From Candidatus Hydrogenedentota bacterium (lineage in GTDB: Bacteria > Hydrogenedentota > Hydrogenedentia > Hydrogenedentales > JAJRTN01), in the NCBI GenBank assembly GCA_024278275.1, contig JAJRTN010000174.1:1-56346 (forward strand): a stretch of 56,346 nt of DNA. Reading direction: 5' to 3'. Position numbers and translations under genes: made by a program. The notes under the pieces are model-generated. The model was not told the origin of the DNA, did no database searches, and worked only from the letters and a program-made list of their open reading frames with translations. Position 1 is the stretch's first letter, and each line of letters begins with the position of its first letter. Shown one piece after another: positions 1-7,578 of the stretch.

Positions 1-100
1 TCAACACTACATGAACCTGCCCGAAAAACTGCGCGACGAGGGCATTGAGCCAAGAATACCTTGGCTATACGGACTCGAACTGGATTTCCGATTCAAATAA
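1..100 (+). CDS. 3' end of an unidentified gene
   Basis: The first 100 bases hold an open frame starting before the window and ending at TAA (98-100). It encodes 32 C-terminal residues, ending in WLYGLELDFRFK. The aromatic, alternating tail would suit the last strand of an outer-membrane beta-barrel, but 32 residues are too few to name a family. It converges on pheS, 162 bases downstream on the other strand. I see no strong terminator in the gap. Confidence 0.4.
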   Translation, partial: QHYMNLPEKLRDEGIEPRIPWLYGLELDFRFK

Positions 101-262
101 TAATAACTGTAAAATCATTCGACCTGAAAAAATCTCTGCTTCGTCGGGACTGCCCCGGGCGCACGCGTATCCTGGGCCATCTCAAGGGCTTGTCTCGTTC
201 GGCAAACAAGACGTGAATCTGCACGTGCTCACGATGAAATTGGCAATGTCCGGGTTAAAGGG

Positions 263-1279
263 TTAAAACTGCTCCAGGAAGCGCAGATCGTTTTCAAAGA
301 GAAGGCCGATGCTGGGGATGGCGTGCTTGAGCATGGTGAGGCGGTCAATGCCCATGCCGAAGGCGAAGCCGGTGTATTTTTCGGTGTCGTAGTGGGCTGC
401 GGCGAGGACGTTGGGGTGAACCATGCCGCAGCCGAGCACTTCGAGCCAGCCGCTGTGTTTGCAGACGCGGCAACCTTGGCCGCCGCAAACGGTGCAGGAG
501 ATGTCCATCTCGGCGGAGGGCTCGGTGAAGGGGAAGAAGTGGGGACGGAAGCGGACTTGGGCGTCCTGGCCGAAAAAAGCGTGAACGAAGTGCATGAGGG
601 TGCCTTTGAGATCGGCAAAGGTGACCTTCTCGTCCACGAGGAGGCCTTCCAACTGGTGGAACATGGGGCTGTGGCTGGCGTCGTTGTCCACACGATAGGT
701 GCGGCCTGGCACAACCACGGCCACGGGAGGATCGGTGGCTTCCATAACGCGCATCTGCACGGGAGAGGTCTGGGTGCGCAGGACAATGCCGGGCTCGACG
801 AAGAAGGTGTCGTGGGAATCGCGGGCGGGGTGGTCCTTGGGGGTGTTGAGGCTGTCGAAGTTGTAGTATTCGGTCTCCACATCGGGGCCGGTGGCCACCT
901 TGAAGCCAAGGGCCTGGAAGATGTCGAGAAGTTCGTCGGTCACGCTGTTGACAGGGTGGACGTGTCCCCGGGGGGGGCGGCGTCCGGGCAGGGAGAGGTC
1001 GAGGGCCTCCCCATCGGCCCGGCGCTCCTCCGCGGCGGATTCGAGGGTGGCCTTGCGCGTGTCGATGGCCTCGGCGATGGCCTGCTTGGTCTCGTTGGCG
1101 GCCTGGCCAAGGGCCTTGCGCTCCCCGGGGGGCACATTGGCCAACCCCCGAAGGATCCCGGTGACCCTGCCCTTGCGTCCGAGAAAACACACACGGGCCT
1201 CTTCGAGCGCCTGGAGCGTCTCCGTGGCGGCAATGGTTTCGAGCGCCGCGTTGCGGAGTTCCTCGAGCCGTGCTTTCAT
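263..1279 (-). CDS. pheS: Phenylalanine--tRNA ligase alpha subunit
   Basis: Charges tRNA-Phe with phenylalanine as the catalytic alpha chain of the cytosolic alpha2beta2 enzyme. The 338-residue product is the usual length. It has an N-terminal coiled-coil arm (about residues 1-85) followed by the class II synthetase core: motif 2 around RTQTSPVQMRVM and motif 3 in GFAFGMGIDRLTML near the C-terminus. Translation starts at the ATG of MKARLEEL; stop is TAA. In many bacteria pheT follows pheS directly, but here the downstream sequence has only a convergent gene tail, so pheT must lie elsewhere. No T-box or Phe leader peptide was seen upstream. Confidence 0.97.
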   Translation of the reverse strand: MKARLEELRNAALETIAATETLQALEEARVCFLGRKGRVTGILRGLANVPPGERKALGQAANETKQAIAEAIDTRKATLESAAEERRADGEALDLSLPGRRPPRGHVHPVNSVTDELLDIFQALGFKVATGPDVETEYYNFDSLNTPKDHPARDSHDTFFVEPGIVLRTQTSPVQMRVMEATDPPVAVVVPGRTYRVDNDASHSPMFHQLEGLLVDEKVTFADLKGTLMHFVHAFFGQDAQVRFRPHFFPFTEPSAEMDISCTVCGGQGCRVCKHSGWLEVLGCGMVHPNVLAAAHYDTEKYTGFAFGMGIDRLTMLKHAIPSIGLLFENDLRFLEQF

Positions 1280-1838
1280 ATGCGATGTCCTTCCTCATGT
1301 CGGCGGGTTCTCCGCCGGTCCTGTGCGTTGAAGCGCACCCCATGAACCAGGGGCCTCTCCCCCACGCTGCCAGAATGGGTTCGGGGATTATAGTACATTC
1401 GTGGCACGTGGTTCTCTCGACCCGTCGAGGCTGGACGAGGCCTTTGCGTACGCGGAAATCTTTTCGTGTGCCCCCGTCGAACCGCGCCGGGCCCCGTGTC
1501 TTGCATGTCGCGGCCAAGATAGCCACCCCCCACAAGATCATGGGGCGGTCTCGCTGTAAACCGCCTTTTCGCGGGATAACCTGGCAAATAGCATTTGAAA
1601 CACCATGGTATTTTGCGCTATACAAAGGGTGGGAGGGGTGTTTCGGTGGTTTCGGATTGCGGGTGAAGTGGGTTCTGGTGTATGCTCACCCTCACGCACG
1701 GAGGCTTCTCCGCCGCCCCATGCCATCAAGACTTCGTCTCAGTCAGCGGTCGTTGTAAGGTTGGTGGGATTCCATCTGACCGGTGAATATCTTGTTCTGG
1801 CACAAACAACAATTTCTAACCGAATGTAGGGAACTGCC
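1280..1838. other. Intergenic region between divergent pheS and pntAA
   Basis: This 559-base gap separates two divergent operons. Longer frames here are low-complexity Pro/Arg/Gly products without family resemblance. It must hold the pheS promoter on the minus strand and contains a good plus-strand promoter candidate at 1595-1624. That implies a leader of roughly 200 bases before pntAA. I see no riboswitch or repeat in it. Confidence 0.5.
1595..1624 (+). promoter_or_regulatory. Candidate sigma-70 promoter for the pnt operon
   Basis: TTGAAA (1595-1600) and TATACA (1619-1624) are separated by 18 bases, close to the housekeeping consensus. It points towards pntAA about 215 bases downstream. Assigned by eye; the long leader is a caveat. 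Confidence 0.4.
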
Positions 1839-2978
1839 ATGCTTATTTTTGCTCCCAAAGAATCCAAACCGGAGGAACGCCGCGCACCGCTGGTGCCCGA
1901 CATCGTCCGAAAGCTGACCAGGCTGGGCGCCGAGGTCGCCGTGGAAAGCGGTATCGGGGCCGGGCCGGGGCATGCGGACAGTGAGTATGCCGAGGCCGGT
2001 GCCACGGTCGTCGATGATCGCCATGACTACCTGGGGAAAGCCGACCTGGTGCTGCGCCTTGGCGCGCCGTCCGTGGATGAAATCGCCCTGCTTCGCCGTG
2101 GCGCCATCCATGCCAGCTATCTTGATCCCTTTAACCGGGGTGACCTGCTGGACGCCCTCGTGTCGCAGGGGGTCAGTGCCATTTGCATGGAAATGATTCC
2201 CCGCACGACGCTGGCGCAGAAGATGGACGCCCTCAGTTCCCAGGCGAACCTGGCCGGATACGTGGCGGTCATCATCGGCGCGGAGCGGCTTAACATGGTG
2301 CTTCCCATGATGATGACCCCTTCCGGCACGCTCAAGCCTTCGCGTGTTTTCATCATCGGCTGCGGCGTGGCGGGCCTCCAGGCCATCGCCACGGCCAAGC
2401 GCCTGGGCGCACGGGTCGAGGCCTTCGACACGCGGCCCGTGGTGGAAGAGCAGGTGCAGTCCCTGGGCGCGAAATTCGTCAAAGTTGATCTCGGCGAAAC
2501 CGGCCAGACCAAGGACGGTTACGCCCGTGCGCTGACGGAGGAGCAGATGTCGCTTCAGCGGGAGGCCATGGCCAAGGTCATTGCCCAATCGGATATTGTC
2601 ATCACCACGGCGCAGGTTTTTGGACGCAAGGCTCCCGTCATCGTGACGGAGGAGATGGTCCGCAGCATGCGCCCCGGAAGCGTTATCGTGGACTTGGCGG
2701 TTGAGACCGGCGGCAATGTCGAGGGTTCCCGCGTGGGCGAAGAGGTGGACGTGAACGGCGTGAACATCGTGGGGTTGGCCAATCTTCCCGGACGGGTGCC
2801 CACCCATGCGAGCCAGATGTACGCCGCCAACCTGGGCAATCTGATTGAGCACTTCTGGGACAAGGAAGAAAAGGTGCTCAAACTGGACACGGACGATGAG
2901 ATCATGGACGGCTGTCTGATTATTCACAACGGTGAGATTCGCAGCGAAATGATCCGTAAAGCGCGGGAGGAAGCGTAA
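1839..2978 (+). CDS. pntAA: NAD(P) transhydrogenase subunit alpha part 1
   Basis: Soluble NAD(H)-binding domain I of the proton-translocating transhydrogenase, which transfers hydride from NADH to NADP+ using the proton gradient. The 379-residue product begins MLIFAPKESKPEERR, matching the AlaDh/PNT N-terminal domain. It has the Rossmann region around VFIIGCGVAGLQAIATAKRLGA and the VDLAVETGGNVEGS segment typical of the family. An AGGGA ribosome site lies just before the ATG. pntAB follows after 3 bases and pntB overlaps it, giving the three-polypeptide form of the enzyme rather than the two-subunit E. coli form. TAA stop. Confidence 0.95.
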   Translation: MLIFAPKESKPEERRAPLVPDIVRKLTRLGAEVAVESGIGAGPGHADSEYAEAGATVVDDRHDYLGKADLVLRLGAPSVDEIALLRRGAIHASYLDPFNRGDLLDALVSQGVSAICMEMIPRTTLAQKMDALSSQANLAGYVAVIIGAERLNMVLPMMMTPSGTLKPSRVFIIGCGVAGLQAIATAKRLGARVEAFDTRPVVEEQVQSLGAKFVKVDLGETGQTKDGYARALTEEQMSLQREAMAKVIAQSDIVITTAQVFGRKAPVIVTEEMVRSMRPGSVIVDLAVETGGNVEGSRVGEEVDVNGVNIVGLANLPGRVPTHASQMYAANLGNLIEHFWDKEEKVLKLDTDDEIMDGCLIIHNGEIRSEMIRKAREEA

Positions 2979-2981
2979 CCC

Positions 2982-3275
2982 ATGGAAATGTTATTGCTGC
3001 TGTTTACCTTTGTTCTATCCATCTTTCTGGGGTTTGAACTGATCTCCAAGGTTCCGTCCCAGTTGCACACACCGCTCATGTCCGGCTCCAACGCCATTTC
3101 AGGGATATCCATTGTGGGCGCGTTGCTGGCCTCGGGGCTTGGAGAACCCAAGGATCCCATCGCCATCACGCTTGGGGTAATCGCCGTGGCCTGCGCGAGC
3201 ATCAACGTCTTCGGCGGTTACCTCGTCACCCACCGCATGCTTGAGATGTTCCGGCACAAGGAGGGGGGAAAATAA
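2982..3275 (+). CDS. pntAB: NAD(P) transhydrogenase subunit alpha part 2
   Basis: Small membrane subunit (97 residues) contributing part of the proton-conducting domain II. It has three to four hydrophobic helices and the family segment KVPSQLHTPLMSGSNAISGI, which is highly characteristic. It starts 3 bases after pntAA. Its TAA stop shares a base with the ATG of pntB in a TAATG junction, which suggests translational coupling and fixed subunit stoichiometry. Confidence 0.95.
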   Translation: MEMLLLLFTFVLSIFLGFELISKVPSQLHTPLMSGSNAISGISIVGALLASGLGEPKDPIAITLGVIAVACASINVFGGYLVTHRMLEMFRHKEGGK

Positions 3276-4711
3276 TGGATATCAATACCATCACGATCCT
3301 GGCTTACATGGTCTCCGCGGTACTCTTCATCTTCGGCCTCAAGATGTTGAGCAAGGCGACCACGGCGGTAAGAGGCAACCTGGTTTCCTCGCTCGGCATG
3401 CTAATCGCCATTGTCGCCACGCTGATCCACGCCGGAATGGACTACCAGTGGATCATCGTCGGCGTACTCATCGGCGGCATCGTGGGTACCGTGGCCGCCT
3501 TGCGCGTTCCCATGACTTCCATGCCCGAGTTCGTGGCGCTTTTCAACGGGACCGGTGGACTCGCCAGCATGCTGGTCGGCTGGTCCGAGTATTACCATTT
3601 CTATCACAAGATCGGCCCCTACACGGTGGGAACGGCCGGTATTGACGCGGGCGGCCCGAACGTGGTGAATATCATCGCCATTTATCTCGCCGTTCTGATC
3701 GGTGGCGTCACCTTCACCGGCAGTTGCATTGCCTATGCCAAGCTGGCGGGCAAAATGAACACCAAGCCCATCCTTTTTTCGGGACAGCAAGTGGTCAACG
3801 GGTTGATCCTTGTTGCCGTCATTGTTTGCGGTGCGGTCTTCATTTATGATCCCGAAGCCAGCCTTGCGCAGCTTCTCTTCTATGTGGCCGTGGTGGTTTC
3901 CCTCGTGCTGGGCGTCATGGTCACCATTCCCATCGGCGGGGCCGACATGCCGGTGGTCATTTCCCTTCTCAACAGCTACTCCGGCCTTGCCGCCTGTGCC
4001 GCGGGCTTTGTCATAGACAATACGGTGCTCATCGTGTCGGGTTCCCTGGTGGGCGCGAGCGGCATTGTTCTCACGACCATCATGTGCAAGGCCATGAACC
4101 GCTCCCTGGCGAACGTGCTCTTCAGCGGTTTCGGCTCCTCGGAAGGCGCCACGGGCGCCGGCGGTGGCGGACCGCAGGGCGAAGCCAAGGCGATTTCGGC
4201 CGAAGACGCCTATTATGTCCTTGAAGCCGCCAGTTCAGTGGTCTTCGTGCCCGGTTACGGCATGGCCGTGGCCCAGGCCCAGCACGTGGTGCGTGAGCTG
4301 GGCGAATTACTGGAAGAAAACGGCGCGGAAGTGAAGTACGCCGTCCACCCCGTGGCCGGCCGCATGCCGGGGCACATGAACGTTCTTCTCGCGGAGGCGA
4401 ACGTGCCCTATGAGCAACTGGTTGAAATGGATGACATCAATCCCGTCATCGAGTCCATCGACGTGGCCATCGTTATCGGCGCCAACGACGTGGTCAACCC
4501 GGCGGCGCGGGATGATCCGGACAGTGCCATCGCAGGGATGCCCATCATCAATGTGGACCATGCCCGCAGTTGCTTTGTTCTTAAGCGGTCCATGCGGTCC
4601 GGCTTTGCCGGCGTCGAGAATCCCCTGTTTTTCAAGGAGAACACCCGCATGCTTTTCGGCGACGCCAAGGAAAGCATCACGGCCATTGTGAACGAGTTCA
4701 AGGGCGCGTGA
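3275..4711 (+). CDS. pntB: NAD(P) transhydrogenase subunit beta
   Basis: Large membrane subunit of transhydrogenase, 478 residues. About eight or nine transmembrane helices in the N-terminal two thirds complete the proton channel. The C-terminal domain III binds NADP(H), with the recognisable GYGMAVAQAQH fingerprint and the later VIGANDVVNPAA and GMPIINVDHA segments. The enzyme supplies NADPH for biosynthesis. The start overlaps the pntAB stop by one base. A strong stem-loop follows the TGA stop, closing the operon. Confidence 0.96.
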   Translation: MDINTITILAYMVSAVLFIFGLKMLSKATTAVRGNLVSSLGMLIAIVATLIHAGMDYQWIIVGVLIGGIVGTVAALRVPMTSMPEFVALFNGTGGLASMLVGWSEYYHFYHKIGPYTVGTAGIDAGGPNVVNIIAIYLAVLIGGVTFTGSCIAYAKLAGKMNTKPILFSGQQVVNGLILVAVIVCGAVFIYDPEASLAQLLFYVAVVVSLVLGVMVTIPIGGADMPVVISLLNSYSGLAACAAGFVIDNTVLIVSGSLVGASGIVLTTIMCKAMNRSLANVLFSGFGSSEGATGAGGGGPQGEAKAISAEDAYYVLEAASSVVFVPGYGMAVAQAQHVVRELGELLEENGAEVKYAVHPVAGRMPGHMNVLLAEANVPYEQLVEMDDINPVIESIDVAIVIGANDVVNPAARDDPDSAIAGMPIINVDHARSCFVLKRSMRSGFAGVENPLFFKENTRMLFGDAKESITAIVNEFKGA

Positions 4712-4736
4712 TAGAATATCATTAATAAGGCTTTCG

Positions 4737-4768
4737 GCCACCGGCGGGGGAGGTCCCCCGCCGGTGGC
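4737..4768 (+). terminator. Stem-loop after pntB
   Basis: A perfect 15-base inverted repeat, GCCACCGGCGGGGGA (4737-4751) and its complement (4754-4768), lies 25 bases after the pntB stop. The central bases leave only a very short loop and the following T-run is weak, so it may be a transcript-end stabiliser rather than a classic intrinsic terminator. Confidence 0.55.
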
Positions 4769-4809
4769 AAGCTGTTTAAGGCCACGAACAACCCGGGAGA
4801 AAAGGGACC

Positions 4810-6348
4810 ATGCTTAATCTGGCGCATTTTCTCGACGCCACGGCCCGGGAGCATCCGGACACCACGGCGGCTATTCTCGATGATTTTCGCCTGTCCTACG
4901 CGGAATTGGCGTCCGCCGCGCGGCGCGTGGCCAATGTACTGCGGGCGAAAGGCATCGGCCATGGTGACAAAGTCGCCATGATGGTCCCCAACACCCCCCA
5001 TTTCCCCATCATTTACTACGGCATACTGCAAACCGGGGCGGCCGTCGTGCCGGTGAATGTGCTCCTGAGACGGCACGAAATCCAACATTATCTCAATGAC
5101 TCCGGCGCGGTGGCATTTATTGCGTTCCGCCTTTTTGAAGAAGACGCCCGGTTGGCCTTCCTCGATACACCGACCTGTCACCACCTCATCATCACCGGCG
5201 CCCCGGATGATGTGGAACCCCCTTCCCTCGGTGAAAACCTTGCGCATCTCACGGCGGCGGTGGACGACTTTTTTGATACGTACCAGACCATGCCCGACGA
5301 CACGGCGGTTATTCTCTATACGTCGGGCACCACCGGTGTCTCCAAGGGCGCGGAACTAACCCATTTCAACATGTTCTTCAACGCCCACTACACCTGGAAC
5401 AGCATCCTCGATCTGCACGCCGGGGACACGGTGCTGGTCGCTTTGCCGCTGTTTCATTCCTTCGGCCAGACCTGTCTCATGAATGCCTCCATCATCGGCG
5501 GCGCCACCATGTCCATGCTTTCACGCTTCGAAACCGGGAAGGCCATGGAAGTGATCCAGCGCGACCGGGTCGCCGCCATCGCACTTGTGCCCACCATGTA
5601 CTTTTTCCTGCTGAACCAGGAAGGGTGGGAAGCCTACGACCTTTCCAGTATCCGCGTGGCGGTTTCCGGGGGCGCCGCGCTTCCCGAGGAAATACACCGC
5701 CGTTTTAAGGAACGTTACGGGATCACCATTCTCGAGGGCTACGGGCTGTCCGAAACCAGCCCGGTGGCCTCCTTCACCCAACCCGGCGAAAAGGTCCGCG
5801 TCGGCTCCATCGGCAAGCCCATTTGGGGGGTCGAAATGCGTGTCATGTTTGATGACGGAACCTTCGCCGACCCGGGCGAGGTCGGGGAGATCGTCATTCG
5901 GGGCCACAACATCATGAAAGGCTACATCAATCGGCCCGAAGCCACCCGCGAGGCCATTGACGGCGGTTGGTTTCACACGGGCGACCTCGGACGCACCGAT
6001 GAGGACGGCTTTTTCTACATTGTGGACCGCAAGAAGGATCTCATCATCCGCGGCGGCATGAACATCTATCCCCGGGAAATAGAAGAAGTGCTCTATCAAC
6101 ATCCCAAGGTGCTCGAAGCCGCCGTGGTGGGCATCCCCGATTCGATTCGTGGCGAGGAAGTTAAGGCCTACATCAGTCCCCGGCACGGGGAAGAGATCAC
6201 CGCCGAGGAAATCCGCACCTATATCGAAGGCCGGCTGGCGAAATACAAATGGCCCAAGGAAATCGAGGTGCTCTCCGAACTCCCCAAAGGCCCCACGGGA
6301 AAGCTCCTGAAACGTGAACTGCGGCCCAAGGCGCCCAAAACAACCTGA
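4810..6348 (+). CDS. Long-chain fatty-acid--CoA ligase (AMP-binding)
   Basis: Predicted to activate a carboxylic acid, probably a fatty acid, through an acyl-adenylate to its CoA thioester. The 512-residue protein has the ANL-superfamily motifs in order: the P-loop YTSGTTGVSKGAE near residue 170, LVALPLFHSFGQ, the adenine-binding GYGLSETSP near 315, FHTGDLG near 390 and the hinge DRKKDLIIRGGMNIYPREIEE. The C-terminal lysine of the PKGPTGKLLKREL segment is the expected adenylation lysine. The gene stands alone 98 bases after pntB behind a stem-loop. Chain-length preference cannot be read from sequence. Confidence 0.9.
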   Translation: MLNLAHFLDATAREHPDTTAAILDDFRLSYAELASAARRVANVLRAKGIGHGDKVAMMVPNTPHFPIIYYGILQTGAAVVPVNVLLRRHEIQHYLNDSGAVAFIAFRLFEEDARLAFLDTPTCHHLIITGAPDDVEPPSLGENLAHLTAAVDDFFDTYQTMPDDTAVILYTSGTTGVSKGAELTHFNMFFNAHYTWNSILDLHAGDTVLVALPLFHSFGQTCLMNASIIGGATMSMLSRFETGKAMEVIQRDRVAAIALVPTMYFFLLNQEGWEAYDLSSIRVAVSGGAALPEEIHRRFKERYGITILEGYGLSETSPVASFTQPGEKVRVGSIGKPIWGVEMRVMFDDGTFADPGEVGEIVIRGHNIMKGYINRPEATREAIDGGWFHTGDLGRTDEDGFFYIVDRKKDLIIRGGMNIYPREIEEVLYQHPKVLEAAVVGIPDSIRGEEVKAYISPRHGEEITAEEIRTYIEGRLAKYKWPKEIEVLSELPKGPTGKLLKRELRPKAPKTT

Positions 6349-6762
6349 GCCTTCCCCTGCCACGCTCCCGTTGCACCACAATATGGGGGGAACCGTTCAC
6401 GGCCTGCCCGAAAAAAAGGGGTGGCCCGGGAGAATTGTCACGGTCGCTTAGGCCCCCTCCTCGCATTGACGGTCCTTGAAAGAGGTGAATGCTCCAGTTC
6501 ACCCCCGTGAACGGTGGCGGCGAACGGTGGGGGCGATTTGTTTTAGCGCCCTGAACATGTTAACATAGTATCAGAATTTTTGTTCAGCAAGGTAAACAAC
6601 GAAGGAGTTGCGAAATCGAGGTTTTCCGTACCGGGCAACCGTAGACCACGTTCAATTCCCATGATTCTACCGGTTGTGGGTGAGGGAACCGGAACACACC
6701 GGATCGTGTGGTAACCTCGCTGAGACTTTTTTTCGCAAATGGCCCACAAAAGGGTGCGCACG
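6349..6762. other. Intergenic region upstream of the iron operon
   Basis: This 414-base gap has no convincing gene. It has an AT-rich core near 6541-6600 with an inverted repeat CTGAACA (6551-6557) / TGTTCAG (6581-6587). It also has GTTCAC (6497-6502) / GTGAAC (6507-6512), a compact hairpin that could end the upstream transcript. The AT-rich palindromic stretch is a reasonable place for an operator bound by the downstream DtxR-type regulator, but it does not closely match a known iron box. Confidence 0.4.
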
Positions 6763-7326
6763 ATGGAAAAAGCTATCAATGATGCCACGTATTGGCGGGA
6801 ATTCGATAATAACGCGCTTTCCCATTCCATGGCGCACTACCTCATGGCTATCAACGCCTTGCGTGACGATTTGGGATATGCCCGGACCACGGATGTGGCG
6901 GAAATGCTTTCCGTCAGCCGCGGCGCGGCCAGCATGGCATTGAGCCAGTTGAAAAAACGGGGTTGGGTTGCGGAAGATCCGCATCGTTTCCTCCTGCTTA
7001 CGAACCACGGCAAACAGATCACCAACAGCATAGAGCACAATTACGTCATTCTCTCGAAGTTTTTCGAGCGGGTACTTCACGTGGATGAACCTACGGCCGC
7101 CGCCGATGCCTGCAAAATAGAGCATCTCATGAGCATGGAAACCGGCCAGCGCCTGCTGTGGCTCATGCGCTATCTCTTGAGCGACGAGGAACTCGCCGTG
7201 CGGGTACGGGAACGCATGAAGGGCTTTCGCGAGCGTTGCGATCCCATCCAGGGCAGTGTTTGTCCTATTTGCGGTGGTGAAGATGAGTGTCTGGCCTCGG
7301 AGTCCGAGGCGGGAAGGGAATCATGA
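6763..7326 (+). CDS. DtxR-family metal-dependent transcriptional regulator
   Basis: Predicted iron- or manganese-sensing repressor controlling the feo genes directly downstream. The 187-residue protein has an N-terminal winged helix (about residues 12-75) with the recognition segment TTDVAEMLSVSRGAASMALSQL. A helical metal-binding and dimerisation domain follows, with the conserved histidine-containing IEHLMS stretch. It ends with a cysteine cluster, CPICGGEDEC, unusual for classical DtxR or MntR. ATG at 6763 is preferred over the in-frame ATG at 6739 because AAAAGGG sits eight bases ahead of it. Its stop overlaps the feoA start by four bases. Confidence 0.88.
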   Translation: MEKAINDATYWREFDNNALSHSMAHYLMAINALRDDLGYARTTDVAEMLSVSRGAASMALSQLKKRGWVAEDPHRFLLLTNHGKQITNSIEHNYVILSKFFERVLHVDEPTAAADACKIEHLMSMETGQRLLWLMRYLLSDEELAVRVRERMKGFRERCDPIQGSVCPICGGEDECLASESEAGRES

Positions 7327-7577
7327 GGATGGCGCCAGCCAAGGCGATACCTATGCGGACATTGGATCAATTCAGGCCGCGAGAACGTGGCCGTGTCGCC
7401 CACTTGCATGGAAGCGGAGTCGTTCAACAACGGCTCCTCGAAATGGGTGTCTGTGACGGTGCCGACGTGGAAGTACTGCGTTTCGCCCCTTTGGGCGATC
7501 CCATGGAGATCTACGTTCGCGGTTTCCATCTCACCCTCCGGAAATCCGAAGCCGCCCTGGTTGGGATGGAAGACTGA
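7323..7577 (+). CDS. feoA: Ferrous iron transport protein A
   Basis: Small cytosolic SH3-like protein needed for full activity of the FeoB iron channel. The 84-residue product shows the FeoA pattern: a glycine-containing first strand (RGRVAHLHGSG), then the invariant-type QQRLLEMGV segment, then DPMEIYVRGFHLTLRKSEA. The chosen ATG overlaps the stop of the regulator (ATGA), and feoB begins one base after its TGA. The whole set is therefore translationally coupled. The first 15-20 residues are longer than minimal FeoA. Confidence 0.92.
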   Translation: MRMAPAKAIPMRTLDQFRPRERGRVAHLHGSGVVQQRLLEMGVCDGADVEVLRFAPLGDPMEIYVRGFHLTLRKSEAALVGMED

Positions 7578-7578
7578 C

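Noticed and set aside
323-1345. Long plus-strand frame opposite pheS
   Set aside because: It is the antisense shadow of a high-GC gene, with repetitive Gly/Val/Glu composition and no family match.
7387-7578. Upstream in-frame extension of feoB
   Set aside because: It lies wholly inside feoA in another frame, and the extended sequence does not resemble FeoB.
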